A DNA stretch of 64,000 nucleotides from Spirogloea muscicola (GCA_009602725.1 WELB01000159.1:260393-324392), one strand, 5' to 3'; counted from the first letter of the stretch, positions 1 through 12,643 are shown. The notes: a model not told the origin generated them from the sequence alone. Translations and numbers: made by a program.

Positions 1-1
1 C

Positions 2-2049
2 GGCGGCCGCGGCGGCGGCGGCGGCGCGTGCGCCAACACGCTGCAAGGGCGGCACGCGCTCGCCGATGACCGGGGCTACATCTGCCGCCGCGAGGACGCG
101 GACGCCGCCACGGGCTGCTGCCCCGCCGCCGACCCGAGGTGCGCACACGGCGCAGGATCGATTCCCGCGCCGCACAAGAAACCAGCGAATGCTCACAGCC
201 GCACCTTGACAATTTCTCCTCACGACCTCCTCTTGTGAGCTGCTCCCTGTGCGTTTCTTGCTGCTTTTGCACGGATCCAGAGTTATGTACTGAGGATAAT
301 CTGGACCTGGTTAATGAGCATCGAAGAGATCAAGAGTTTTTGAAGATCCACAGGCGACTTGCAAAGGGGTTTGCGGCCTTCAGCGGCCTCTGTCGTTGAG
401 GGAGCGCCTGCAGCACCGCCTGCTGCTGTGTGCCCGTAAAGTGCAGATTGCCCGCAAAGTGCCATGAAGGAGCCCTGAGTCGGTTTCCCCTGTGTGAGGC
501 CGGCGGCGAAGGTTCGATTGCCACGGGTGCAACGCCACACTGGGCTGCTGCCTCGTGTACGAGACGTGCGTGGCGTGCTGCCTCGACCCTGCTCACACTG
601 CGCTGGATTTTGCACTCAAGGCCATGCGAGCAAAGCAGGTGCGCTGCGCCCCACCAGACAAGCTTCGCTTCAGCCAGTGGCTTTTTAACTCACACTACTG
701 GTCGACTTGGGCACATGTCGGCTGTTGATTGATCGCCGGGGACCTGGCCTGCTCAGTCATCCACTCCGTCACTAGTATGTTGCAGCAAACACTTGCCACA
801 ACAATAGCAGCACACAACAACCAAACCCATCAAGCGCACTACCACAGTTGGGCTTGTAGATAGAAGGTGATTGTGGAGTGTCAACCAGGAGAGTATACTC
901 TGCACTGATGTGTTCTGCAAGAGTGCCTGTTTTGTGGCCACGTCACAGCATTGACTTGCTCGTTAAGTAGCAGCCGTCTGCAGGGACGTACCAGAGCGTG
1001 TTTGAGTACTGCCGCGGGCAGTGCCGGCACAACTCGCAGGTGCGAAGCAGGGCAAGTCTACTGGACCGCTACAGTAATGTTTGCCCTGCATAAATTCTGC
1101 ATCGCCAGGTGCAAGCGTCCCTCTTGGTGGCATTGGCGGTGCTTTTTGGATGCACATGCTCAGTGGGACCCTTACCCTGCCAAGAGATGGCTGCGTCATG
1201 TTCGTGCAGAGTGTGATCCACGAGAATGCCTATGCGCGACCTGACCACCACTGCTTTCGACCACTGGAGATCAAAGCTGATGATGCAGCGGCCAATGAGG
1301 ACGAGCTAGTGGATGTATCTGTGGTAGTTGCATCCCAGGTTTGTCAACCGTCTACAGGTCACAGAGATCCTCCTTGTGTGCTGCTTGCTGTCCTCTCTGA
1401 GTTTCCCAAATAGTACGCTGTTATGTCCTCCCCTGGGTTAAACAATTCAAAGACTGTCACCACGATGCATGTCGACCCCCAAATAATTGCATGATAGGCT
1501 TGGTGATTTGCAATAAAGACTAACTGACCACACTCTTATAGGGCGATTGGCTGTGTGGGCTTGACAGGGGCAGTCTTGCGACCTGGCGTGCCTGACGGTG
1601 GGCCGGCAGTGCGGCCTCACGCAGCTTGCCGTGCTCAACAAGTGCTCCGTGATGCAGAAGCACTTCGATTGCAGGTGTCTGACGACCAGCCTCTCTAGTA
1701 AAGAGAGCAGGCGCTGGCACGAGGAGCTTGGAGCCTGCCATCTGTTGTGTTCTATGTGTTTGCGGGTGGAGTTACGAGGAGCTCTGGTGCCCGCTTGGCG
1801 GTGCTCTTGCTCCCTGTCTTGACGTACAAGCTGCAACATGGGCCATGCCTGAATGGGACCTTGGCACGGTGCAGGGGCAGCTGCATCCAGAGCCTTGGCA
1901 ACGATCAGCCGGCGGAGGTGGTGGCTGGCGCGCCACGGCACCTTTTTCCCGGTGCCTGCATGCTGAACTCCAAGGAGGCCTACTTCTCCTGCCAGGGGTT
2001 CCACCCAAATACGCGCCGCCTCTGTCCCTGCGTCATGGCTGAGAGCTAG
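2..2049 (+). CDS. SPRING1: SPRING (C12orf49)-like cysteine-rich protein, 5'-partial
   Basis: Exons 2-138, 512-638, 971-1039, 1210-1338, 1568-1674 and 1875-2049 join in frame; the true start lies left of the window. The first part follows the animal SPRING pattern: a CANTLQGRHALADDRGYIC block, a double-cysteine block GCCLVYETCVACCLDP, then FEYCRGQCRHNSQ and ENAYARPDHHCF. In animals SPRING is a Golgi membrane protein that licenses site-1 protease for SREBP activation. After it comes a second cysteine-rich module beginning GQSCDLACLTVGRQC and ending FSCQGFHPNTRRLCPC, which resembles the cysteine-rich C-terminus of the glycosyltransferase MGAT5. The acceptor at 971 was chosen because it keeps frame; a closer AG at 983 does not. 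Exon 1 is very GC-rich. The family call is firm; a role with site-1 protease here is inference. Confidence 0.8.
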
Positions 2050-2601
2050 CTTGCTCTTATCCAGGTGGGGTGCAGTTCATTATCGTTCTCACCAGTACAT
2101 TGAGGCGGCTGGCTGCATAGGAAGGACGGCTTCTGCCATCATGCTCATACAAGATTGCCCTCTCCTGTGTGCTTGCAGAGAACCTCTTTGCTTGCGCATA
2201 GACCTGCATAGGCAGTCCTGAGGAAGCGCAACACGGTCAATGTACATAGCTCGGCTGTCCAGTCTGTGCATCCCACGGCGGACTGTCGTTGACTGAGGGC
2301 ATTGCAAGGAGTCTGCCTCCTCGCGTCGTGCTTTAGGTTCTTCACATTCTTCACATTCTTCACATTTAGCTTCTCTTAGTTGCAGGCGAAGCGAGAGAAC
2401 CATACTGCAAGGTCCTTTCCCTGACCACTTGCCCCACTTCTACCCGGCCAGTCAAGTAGAGCATGACAGACTTCTTTGGCACGCAACCCTTGAGCAATTG
2501 CTGCAGGAGGCTGTGCAGTAAAGTATGTTCTGAGGACAGTAGCCCCGGCAGGTCAGCCCATGACACATAAGAGGGAGACTAGTGCACATCATTTGTGCAA
2601 G
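2050..2601. other. convergent 3' intergenic region with a 9-bp minisatellite
   Basis: This gap separates the 3' ends of the SPRING-like and ERdj3B genes. No coding exon is seen. It holds three tandem copies of a 9-mer (TTCACATTC) at 2341-2367. Both 3' untranslated regions must lie here; no polyadenylation signal could be assigned with confidence. Confidence 0.5.
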
Positions 2602-5381
2602 TCACCCAAATGTTTGTCGGATGACATCCCTCTGAGCGTCTGTAAGAGAATCTGGAAAGTCTATGTCAAATGTGACATAGAGGTCCCCCTTCTTGTTGGA
2701 TTCGTACTTAGGCATGCCCTCCTTGGCAATCTTCCTCACTTCGCCTGGTTTTGTGACGCCCTGTGATGCCCCAGCAACTCTTGATTCAGCTAGCTGCAGG
2801 AGATGCGGCTGAAGTAGTAAAAGGAGAAGAGCTTAGATAGGTGAATGAGATCCTGTTCATACCTTGTTGCCAATTTTGACTTTGTGGCCATCCAAGTGCT
2901 CCATCTCGTGCTCAAAGCCAACAAGCGCATCGACCTGGAGAATGTCCACTTGCCTCTTGACGGGAAGCCGAATAGCACATGGCCAGACTAAGATGGCCTC
3001 TGAGCAATGTCGCATGTAATTGCTTGCACTTACATTTGATTGCAGCAAATTCAATGCAAACACTCACCAAAGTAATGGAGTGTCGCATGGCTAAGTTGTC
3101 TCCGTCTCGGTGGAACGTCCTGTGTGGCCGTGTCCTAATCACAAACTGCACAAGCAGACTCGGTGATATATGAGCAGGTGAGCTGCACAGAATTTCGATG
3201 AAACACTGAAGTAAGCCCTCCTTCAGATATGCTAAAATGAGAAAGCATGATGACTCTTATTTCTTTTCCATAATACTTCAAATCTTACAGGAGCCAGGGC
3301 TGTTCTCTTCATGCTTCACTCACACACTCCTCAATGCAGTGGTGGTCGATAATGAGTGCTCACCTTCAGGTCCCCTGGATCACCATCAGCAATCGGCTCT
3401 CCCTCCTCATAGAAAACTATCTCCTATAAAAGTAGGACATCATGACCGTGACCTGCTGATCAGTATGTGCAGTGTGGACCAAGACCATGTGAAACTGCTG
3501 CAAGCCTCATGTATCAGACTCTTTGTAATACTTCCACTTTGATACACAGACTGGTCTGTGTACCATCAGAAGCAGGCTGTTAAAGTCGGAGGGCAGTGTG
3601 CAAGTCCAGCAAGTTGTCATTCCTATTACCTGGCCATCAGTCATGCCCTTCTCAATATCAACTTGGACCGGGCCTTGCTCCCTTACTAGCTTGATGTTGG
3701 GGCAGTCCTCACAAACCTGAAGTCCAGCATGACCAATGACATTGACGAAGTAGTTATAACTTGCAACAAGTTTGCCACGGTGCTGGAAGAGGAAGTTCAG
3801 CCAGTCTTGTAGACGTTGTGACCCTCGGTTACTGCCGTGATTAAGGTGGTGGAGGTGGAGACAACTGTACCTGCTGAGCAAATTGCTGGAACATGCCCGG
3901 TCCAATCTGCTTGGTGACCATTTTGTTTTTGCAGTTACACTTCCTCTTCCCAGGGGCTGGCTTGAACACGTTCTTGTCTCGCCACATCTGACCAAGCACT
4001 TTCTGCCGCTCAGATGGTGTTCTCAATACTACCGCAATGACTCGCCTGTGCATCTCCACCTGAAGAGCTACAGACGTGAAGAGAGCCTGTATATTACGTG
4101 TACATGATCACATTGTGGAGCAGGAAAGGAGTGTAATCTCTTACCCTGAAGGTAGCGCCCCCGTAAAGGTCCTCCAGCGTAGCCTCCAGCTCAACTACAA
4201 CCTCATCGCCTTTTGGTACCTTCTCTTCCTCCTCTTCTCTTTGACCACCAAAGCCAAAGTTCATACCCCCCCCAAAGAACCTGATGCCAGAAGCCACAAA
4301 ATATGCTCTGAAGTGCTCCGAAGCCCTTCATTTGTGGGCCCTTTTAGGCATGCTACAGGATCAAAAGGCTTCCCATCAGACAACTCTTTGTGTGCCTGGA
4401 ACATAGTCGCATGCACGGTTTGGAGCACAAATACAGCTGAAGAATGGACTCACTGGGAAAATATGTCCTGTGCAAAGCCTCCGCCCCCTCCTCCGCCTCC
4501 TTGCTGAGCATGCTGCTTCAGTCCCTCCTCCCCGTATTGGTCATAAATCTGCCGCTTTTCCTTGTCAGAGAGGATCTCATAGGCTGGAAAGAGCAGGCAG
4601 CACAGGAAATCATTGTCACGCGAGGTCAACCCTGCCTTCAAGTAAAGGATGGAGGCAATTCATGATGAGAGAAGGCTGACTGAGCCTCTCTCTGACAATT
4701 TTGTGACAGCAAGCCCAAGTTATCGTAAGATGCCATTCACGTTCCATTCAAGAGCTTCACAGATTGAATGCCAGCCACCTACCGTTGCTAATCTCAGTGA
4801 ACCGCTTGCTTGCTTCAGCATCATCAGGGTTTTTGTCCGGGTGATACTTCAATGCCAGCTTCCTGTATGCTCTCTTTATCTGCTCCTCTCCAGCAGACTT
4901 GGATACTTGCAGGACATCATAGTAGCTCTTCCTACCAAGGACACAGGAGACTATTGTCGACTATCAGCCTGTCTCTCTCCACACTCCACCAAATTTAGCA
5001 GATGATGTGCTGTCAGTGCCACGCTCTCCAGCTAAGAGGAGTCAGATACGTGTACTACAGTGGTTGTCTTCCAGACACTCAGCTCCCAGAGGCGGGGTCA
5101 AAGACGTTGCTGAATAGTCATTGCTTGCAACATGAGAACCCCAGCAAGCCTCAATTGCCAAGGTACAGGAATATGCAGCTACGGGATCAGAACCACGTGG
5201 ATGCAGAAACGATCAGATAGTTGCAGGACCTGTCTAGAGAGCTGGCTCCTTCTACATTGCGGAACGTGCAAAATCACTAGCAATCTGAGTGTCTCTTTCC
5301 TCACCCTGCAAATGTCACCTCAACCAGTGTGAGGAGGGCTGCGAGGCATAAGCAGAGCGCGAATGGCCGCACGATCCGCAT
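2602..5381 (-). CDS. ERDJ3B: ER-resident DnaJ co-chaperone, ERdj3B (DNAJB11) type
   Basis: Ten exons on the minus strand: 5381-5305, 4931-4783, 4583-4454, 4280-4145, 3987-3871, 3716-3630, 3423-3364, 3145-3068, 2934-2863 and 2760-2602. They join to 354 residues, close to the plant ERDJ3B length. The start gives a hydrophobic signal peptide (MRIVRPFALCLCLAALLTLV), so the protein should enter the ER lumen, where it would hand substrates to BiP. A J domain with the HPD tripeptide (YHPDKN) follows, then a glycine-rich linker, then substrate-binding domains carrying the CxC (KCNCK) and CxxC (VCEDCP) cysteine pairs typical of ERdj3. There is no C-terminal KDEL, as in other ERdj3 proteins. All exon phases agree. 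The acceptor of exon 5 is the least certain: an upstream AG would add 24 residues. The gene is head-to-head with topoisomerase I. Confidence 0.93.
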
Positions 5382-6311
5382 GGTGCGACGCAGTGCCTGC
5401 CTCCTCTCATGCGCGCATGCTGCCGACGGCGGGGAGGTAGCCCCACGGCAGCGCCCCTCCTCGCCGCAGGGTGATCGAGGTCCCACCACCCAGGATCTGC
5501 GAGTTCCGCAGCGCGGCCGCCGAGCTTTCGGCCAGGATCCACGCGGAGGCGTCGCAAGCCGGCTGGTCCTGGCGGCCTCGCGGCGTCGAGGCGGCCCGGC
5601 GATCGCGGCGCGACTCGCTGCGCGGCTCGCGGCGTGCCGCTTCGGGGCGGCGTCCGGCGGGAGGTTGGTTGTAATGCCTAACTAATGCCTGTGAGACTCT
5701 CAAGTACCAGGGTTTCTCTGGTAACGGGGAGGTGCTGATTTCCTCCAACCGTCTGGAGCTCCTCTGCAAGCCGGGGCGCCTGCCACCTGCGCGCGCAGCT
5801 CCGGTTGGCGGGCGCGGTGCCCGCTGCGCCGGCGGAGCGGCCCCATTGGCGCCGCCGGTCGGACAGGCACCCCGCGGACGACGATGCCAGTAGAGGACTC
5901 ACGGCCCGGCACAAGGTGGGCGGGGCCCCGTTGACGGGAGGGCGCGTCGCCCGTCGTTAGGGGCGCCGTTTGCGCCGTCCCGCTGCCGCCGCGGCAGCTC
6001 TGCGGATGGTCGTATTACTTTGGCTGCTTTCTTCCGTCAAGAATCTGCAAACCCATGTATCTGGCGCCCGGCATGTCTTTGGCCTGTCTGTATCCTAGGG
6101 GACGCCAACAGCGGCGGCGCCAACCAGGTGAGCGCAGCAGGCGCCGAGGACCCCCGTCCATGGCCGCTCCTTCTCGGAGCTCAGGCCCTGCAGCCCGCGC
6201 CCCTCGCCGGGCCAGGCCCCGCCGCGACGCCCGCCGTCCGGCGGCGCCGGCAGTGCCGACGGCTCAGCTCCTCTCCCTCTCCGCCGCTGCCGCCGCACAT
6301 CCGCCGCGCAT

Positions 6312-6342
<31 letters not shown>

Positions 6343-6356
6343 GACGGCGTGCGGGG
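5382..6356. promoter_or_regulatory. shared upstream region of ERdj3B and topoisomerase I
   Basis: About 975 bp lie between two divergent start codons, so both promoters and 5' untranslated regions should be here. The half nearer topoisomerase I is GC-rich and ends in a GCC/CCG trinucleotide run at about 6290-6345. A donor-like CAG|GTGAGC at about 6126 could mark a 5' exon of topoisomerase I. Long open frames here look like composition effects. No clear TATA box was found. Confidence 0.4.
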
Positions 6357-9300
6357 ATGAAGAAGGCGGCGGAGAAGCCGAAGAAGCGGCCGCGGAGCGC
6401 GGGAGACGACGGCGACGACGATGACGACCTGCCGCTGGCGCAGCGCGTCGCGCTGGCGCAGCAGGCCGTCCAGTCTGGCGGCACGCAGAAGTGGACGACG
6501 CTGGAGCACAACGGCGTCATCTTCCCGCCGCCCTACAAGCCGCACGGCGTCAAGATGCTCTACGACAAGAAGCCTGTGGACCTCGCCCCCAGCCAGGAGG
6601 AGGTGCGCCGCGCTACATGGCGGCTTTCTCGTCGGGTCCTAACGAGCCGCTGCACTGAGCACTATGCCAGGCATGGCGACGAGCCTTGCGTTGCTCACCG
6701 AGTGGCAGCTGCGCGTGTGCCAGGTGGCCACCATGTTCGCCATCATGAAGGAGACGGACTACGCCACCAAGCCGGCGTTCATCAAGAACTTCTGGCACGA
6801 CTGGCGCAAAATCCTGGGCCACAAGCACGTCATCCAGCGCCTGGACCTCTGCGACTTTGAGCCGATTTGGCAGTGGCATCTGCGGGAGAAGGAGAAGAAG
6901 AAGCAGATGACGTCTGAGGTGAGCAGGCGCTTCGTGTGTGCGCCAGGCACTCGCGGCACTCCTTTCATCTGGCAGCCTGGTGGTCAGGTCATGTGTGGGG
7001 CATGTGGTAGTGCTCGGAGCTGGAAGCCGCTGAAGTAGGGGAAAAGCTGGGCTTGTGACGGATGTGCCGCCATGCAGACGGAGGCAGCTAGAGGTACCTG
7101 AGCAAGTGACAGCGTGCATGTGCAATGGGAATCTCCGAGGGCAAATTGGCAGCTGACTCGAGGTTTGGGACCGCCGCTTGGTGCAGGAGAAGAAGCGCGT
7201 CAAGGAGGAGAAGCTGAAGATGGAGGAGAAGTACATGTACGCTGTCGTAGACGGCGTCAAGGAGAAGGTTGGTCCTACGACATACCTCTTCTGCTTGCCA
7301 CTTCCTAGTCCACAGTCTCCGCGTAATTGTCTGAACCAGTCCACTTAGTCCCTTCCCAGAAACCCCACCCCCAACGCCCCCCTCCCCCGCTTCTTCCCAA
7401 GTGCCAACACCCATGTTCCCCTTTCTGAGTTGGTGGTGCTGCCAGAGCCTGGAAGAAAGTAGCTGTGCAGCTCATGCGCGCTACTTGCCGTCTCGTCTTC
7501 CCCAGGTTGGCAACTTCCGGGTTGAGCCTCCAGGACTCTTCCGAGGTCGCGGCGAGCATCCCAAGGTTGACTGGCGCTACCTGCTCCGGTGTCCATTCCA
7601 TTGATACATACCAAGTTGCACGTAGATCAATCTGCATGTAGATGCCCTGTGCATTGTGGCATGAAGGACGTGAGCCACATTTGATGTTGAGACAAAGTGT
7701 TGCCATGCTGCACAGGCTTACGGTGCCTAACTTTTGTAAGCTGTGGCTTTGGCGCAATTCTGCAATCTGTGGATTTGTACATGACCAGAATCCCTCCCTT
7801 ACCACTATGTTCCATTCCTCATCCAGATGGGCAAGTTGAAGAGAAGAATACAACCTGAGGACATCACAATCAATGTTGGCAAGGGAGCGCCTGTCCCAGA
7901 CTGCCCAATCCCTGGACACAAGTAGGTACCTTTGCAACCACCGCGCACCTTCTGCTGAGATCCATCTGCAACACCAGCTCTGAACACGACAAATCGGACC
8001 CATGAATCTTACATTCGTCGACCTGCCTCAGACTTGGGTTATATAAAAGGATATTGATTGTCTGTCATTGCTCCCCGTGCCCGTGAGCAAGGTGGAAGGA
8101 GGTCCGCAGAGACAACACAGTGACTTGGTTGGCATTCTGGTCCGACCCTATCAATGAGAGGGAGTTTAAGTACGTATTTCTAGCTCCAAGCAGCGCGCTT
8201 AAGGGGCAGAGCGACAAGGAGAAGTACGAAAAGGCCCGTAGCCTCAAGGTAAAGTCTGCATATATCTAAAGAATAGTGTATGTATATTACATTGCATGAT
8301 AACATTGCTGCAATGCTCGTCAGCTGGCCAAGCAGCCAGGATGGCAAGTCAGAGGATAAAGGCACTCTTTCCGAATATAGGAGCTGAGTTTTCAATCCGG
8401 TTGCAGAACTACATTGCAGATATCCGAAGGACATATACCAAAAATTTTGATGCAAAGGATATGACCAAGAAACAATTAGCAGTGGCAACATACCTCATAG
8501 ATAGACTGGCCCTTCGAGCTGGTAATGAGAAGGTGTGTGCTTGCTAGATTCCTCTGGCGAGCATCGCAGAGCAAGTTATGTGCCATGTGACTTAGGTTTG
8601 TCAATAGAACCTGCTAATAACTGAATATTGTGATCTTATGATGCAACTCAGTCTGAATAGGTCATGTATCTTCCCTCAGATCAAGCTTAGTCTTGTAAGT
8701 TGAAGTTATTGGTTCATCAAGTATCTCTCTTGAACGGTTGACACTTTCTGGCTGCTGACAGGACGAGGATGAAGCTGACACTGTAGGTTGCTGCTCATTG
8801 AAGGTAGAACATGTAAAATTGATTCCACCCCATTCTTTGCAGGTAAAGTTCTACCAAAAGCTGAACATTCCTAATGAGAAAGGCCCAATCGACAGCCATT
8901 GATACCTTTGTCGTGGTTCATGCTCTTGCTTGATGCCTTGGGTGCCTTTTCCACTCTTTCCTTGTCAGACATGACGTCATTCTCAGTTGGAGACCGCCGA
9001 TCTGAACCTTCTGCCCATGTTGCTCACTACTGAAATTACATGCTGCCTGCAGTTTGACTTTTTGGGTAAGGACTCCATAAGGTACTTCAACACCGTTGAA
9101 GTGGAGCAGAAGGTGTATAGGTGTGTAGGCGAGTTTCAGAAAGGTGCGGACTGCTGCAAACCACATCCCTCTCACAAGTCTGACATAGCTGTGGCTTAGG
9201 GTCGGCTTGGCCTCAGCCCTCCCCACTCCTCACTTTGCTGAGTGGCCCATAATTTCCTTGTCCATTTAAGCATAAGTCGTGCTGAGCACTGTACATTTAG

Positions 9301-10751
9301 GCGTCAGCGCTCAAATAATCAGACAGGCTCACAAGACTTCCAAGCCGGCACTTGTCAGGGAAGAAAGTTGACGTGGACCTATTTGATAAGATCAATACGT
9401 CCTCCTTAAACACTCACCTGAAGGAGATCATGCCTGGCCTTACCGCCAAGGTCTTTCGTACCTACAATGCTTCTATTACCCTAGATGACTTGGTGAGTGG
9501 ACAACACACAGAGGAAACAAGTGGCCCTCCTGTTCAACTTGAGTCCTGAAAGTGGCCCGTAGCTTGAAATTTTGTCGTGAAGCATGAAGCTGCGATCTGG
9601 TGCTTCATTCTTTGGCTGATCTCAAGCAGCTCTTCTTGCAGGCATTCTTGTTTTTGCCAATCTGACAAGTGGACTCGTATGCAGTTGCAAAGCACAGACG
9701 GTGGGTCATTGGCCGAGCGTTTGGCGAGCTACCAGAGGGCGAATAAAGAAGTTGCCATCTTGTGTAATCACCAGCGGACAGTGTCCAAGAGTCATGGATC
9801 GCAGATGGAGAAACTAGCCGGAAAGACGAGCGAGCTCCAGGTATCAAACTGGAATTATTCTTGGTCGCCTCACTATTTGCAACCTCCGTATTCCTACAGA
9901 ACAATATGAGTGGATTGCCTGAACTTCAAGTCATTACACTATAGCCTGTATCTTTGCAGAAGTTCTCATGATTACGATTGTGCCTGCAGACTCTGCTAGC
10001 TGAATTAGAAGTAGATCTGGAGAGAGCAAAAAAAAGAAAGCCGCCTCTACAGAAGCCTGGCGGCACTCCCAAGAAAAGCATGAGTGTTGAGTCGTGAGTA
10101 CACTTGAAATGATCCCACTAGCCTCGATCATGCTAGGGCTAGTAGCCCTGTATTCACGGCACTTCTAATGGGGTGCTTGCTATTGAATGTCAGTTTTACA
10201 AGTTGCGAAGGTTGCTAGTGTGGATGTTGTACTGGAGGCTGTAACCCTCATGATAGGGTGCTGACTGGTGCCTCTGCTTCATCTGCAAGCCTGACAAGCG
10301 ACCTTCGGGTGGTCCAGGCTGGAAAACAAGATACACGCGGCCAAGCAGAGGATGCTGAAGATGAAATTGGACATGGCAGTCAAGGATGACTTGAAGACTG
10401 TTGCCCTAGGCACCTCAAAAATCAACTACTTAGACCCAAGGATTACGGTGGCCTGGTGCAAGTTGCACGAGGTCCCCATTGAGAAGGTGAGGTTGGCTAG
10501 AGCTGCTAAGGTGCCCATGCAGTTGCTTATGCCTGGTCTGCACTACCAGATTGAGTTGTCCAAGTAAACTGAAAATATGAATGAATCTTCTGTGTCTGAA
10601 GCAAGATCCTGGTCTGTGATCCTTGATAGCTATGGCTGTAATCTTTACAATATGCTGACATTGATGGGAGCAACCTCCACAGATATTCAACAAGTCGCTC
10701 TTGGGCAAGTTCGCATGGGCTATGGATGCTGGAATGGACTATCGATTTTGA
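6357..10751 (+). CDS. TOP1: DNA topoisomerase I (type IB)
   Basis: Fourteen exons: 6357-6602, 6724-6918, 7187-7267, 7506-7565, 7827-7921, 8092-8248, 8407-8532, 8762-8842, 9053-9143, 9359-9492, 9685-9840, 9990-10093, 10318-10486 and 10683-10751. All phases close and give 587 residues. The enzyme relaxes supercoils by nicking one strand through a 3'-phosphotyrosyl link. The catalytic tyrosine sits in [15 protein letters not shown] near residue 546; other core motifs are [21 protein letters not shown] and [11 protein letters not shown]. The C-terminus ([14 protein letters not shown]) is typical. The N-terminus is short: a lysine/arginine nuclear-localisation-like stretch and an aspartate run, then the core, where plant enzymes usually have some 300 residues. 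A missed upstream exon is possible; codon 6357 is the first good ATG in frame. Confidence 0.95.
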
Positions 10752-11696
10752 CAGGATGGGTTATTTGCAATCGGGCTAAAGTAGGGGCCTCTTTGGGGCC
10801 GGCGCAGTGGCTCACTACGTCCCTCAAGAGCAAAGCCCAGCCTGATCTGCTAGTTGCACTTGCAATCTAATCGTTGCTTCGAGGTGAAGACCAGTGGTCG
10901 ATGCCTTTAGCTGTAGCCTGCAAAAGCCTACAGGCAGAGATGTAAATTTACCTTGAGTGCTCATCAGGAGAGCCTTTTGAGCTGGTAATCGATTTGACGC
11001 TTAGATCTCCCATCCACATGGCACATGGAAGATTGGGATCCATGTACATTTGCTGCTGTGCATCAATTTTCAGCTTCTGCTTTGTGGCAGAGCATGTTAT
11101 GGTGCTGCATAATATCAGTCCTCTCTGGCAATTTGGTATCAGCTTGGCAGCTTCCCATAGCTGTGGCATTGCACCAGCCAAAGGGCATCACTTTGATGAA
11201 GTGTACTTCCTATTTGCTAAATTGACTGAAGTCATGGCCTTTACAGGGCACCTTCACGATCATCCATTGCTCTGCATAAGGGGGACAAGTAAAGCTGCCA
11301 CACTGGTGCCAAGGACACCATGCAGCTGCTGGTGGTGCCATTGGAGCTGTACCAAGCCAGCTGCTGCATGGCGAACCAGCTGCCAATGTTGCTTTGTCTT
11401 GATACTCCACTCCACTGCTCTGCATAAGGGGGGACAAGTAAATCCGACAACACTGCCGCCAAGAACGCTGTGCAGCTGCTGGTATGCAATTCGAGCTGTG
11501 CCAACCAGCTGCTGCATTGGTGAATCAGCTGCCAATGGAGCTTTGTCATGGTACGCCGACCACAGCTGTGCAAGCCTCCACTGCAGCTCTGCACCACACA
11601 TTAAATAGCAGCAACCTGGCAAGCACTTTAGCCAAGGCCACACCTCGGCTCTGCCATTTATGAGCAGCATTGGGGGCCTGTGGTGAAGAAGGCAGC
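10752..11696. other. convergent intergenic region between TOP1 and V-ATPase D
   Basis: No exon was recognised here. The first 500 bp look unique. The stretch 11266-11560 is a diverged tandem duplication described separately. Both genes end into this region, so it holds two 3' untranslated regions. Confidence 0.5.
11266..11560. repeat. two-copy tandem repeat, unit about 147 bp, diverged
   Basis: Copy 1 begins at the ATTGCTCTGCATAAGGGGG block near 11268 and copy 2 at the CACTGCTCTGCATAAGGGGG block near 11415. Both go on with the same order of shared words: GACAAGTAAA, then CCAAG.ACnC, GCAGCTGCTGGT, GAGCTGT, CCAGCTGCTGCAT, CAGCTGCCAATG and CTTTGTC. Substitutions and small gaps are scattered throughout, so the duplication is old. 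There is no coding signal. Confidence 0.75.
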
Positions 11697-12643
11697 TCAG
11701 AAGATGATGTCCGCATCCTTGCTGCCCAGGAGGGACTCATATGCGTCATGCAGCAGGCCCACCACGCTGCTCTTGGCAGGCTGCTGCTCCCCAGCAGCGG
11801 CCTCTCGCGCCGCCTGCGCCTCAGCAAAGGCCTTGTTCTTGGCCAGCTGCTTGTCAGCCTCGCGCTTCTTGTAGGCCTGCACCTTCTTGAGCCGGAAGAA
11901 GTCCTCACGCTCCAGCTCGTCCAGCTCGCCCTTGATGTAGCTGATAGTGTTCTCCAGCCTCGGCTTGACGACGTTCTCGAGTGCGTTGACGCGGCGGTTG
12001 GTGGTCTTGATGGCCTCGTCGAGCGTGAGGAAGGACGTCTGCAGCGATGCGAGCTCGACGAGCAGCTCCACGGCGCGCACGAACGCCGAGCGGCAGAGCT
12101 GGACCTGCTGGCCACCGCGAGCCAGGCCCGTGAGGTCGTTGCGCGAATCGCCGGCCTCCGTGAAGTGCTCAAATTTGGGTATCTTGACGCCCGCCACGTT
12201 CTCCTGCCGCGCCCGCACCTTTACCGTCGCCTGCAGCGCAGCAGCAGCCGGTACAGCGGGCTCCCTCGCTCTCAGGTCGCCGCGACACAGGACGCCCATA
12301 AACGTGCAATGCCCAATGTCGGGGTATATGAGAGTTACCCAACAACGGGGTTCGACACGACACCCACCTGCTCCACGTTCTCGAAGACGACGTGCTTGAT
12401 GTTCTCGCCGCCGGCGTACTTGGCCTCGGTGAGCGCGAACGCCGAGTCCTTCATGACGGCGCCCATGGACTCCTTGGCCTCCACGATCTTGCGTAGGATC
12501 TGGCGGAACTGCATCGTCAGCGCGTCGCTCTTCTTCTTCAGCAGCTGGTGGCCCTTGGTGGCGCCCACCAGCCGCGCCTTTACTACGCCCAGCACCGTCA
12601 CCGTCGGCACCACGTTCAGCCGCTGCCCGCCGCCGCCCGACAT
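11697..12643 (-). CDS. VHA-D: V-type proton ATPase subunit D
   Basis: Two exons, 12643-12368 and 12230-11697, join in phase 0 to 269 residues. Subunit D is the central-stalk rotor of the V1 sector, coupling ATP hydrolysis to proton pumping into vacuoles and endomembranes. Diagnostic stretches are QRLNVVPTVTVLGVVKARLV, LVGATKGHQLLKKKSDAL, DLTGLARGGQQV and ASLQTSFLTLDEAIKTTNRR, followed by the long helix VNALENVVKPRLENTISYIK. The chain ends DADIIF, the usual terminus. The start is supported by the family N-terminus MSGGGGQRLNVVPT. The long open frames on the opposite strand are shadows of this gene. Confidence 0.97.

Noticed and set aside
2341-2367. A CRISPR-like or regulatory array from the 9-bp tandem repeat
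   Set aside because: Three short direct repeats without spacers in a eukaryotic 3' region; an ordinary minisatellite.
5407-5769. A 120-codon minus-strand frame upstream of ERdj3B
   Set aside because: Arg/Ala-rich shadow of GC-rich promoter DNA, with no motif and no splice link to the signal-peptide exon.
8041-8056. A TATA box (TATAAAAGG)
   Set aside because: It lies inside an intron of topoisomerase I between two firmly placed exons.
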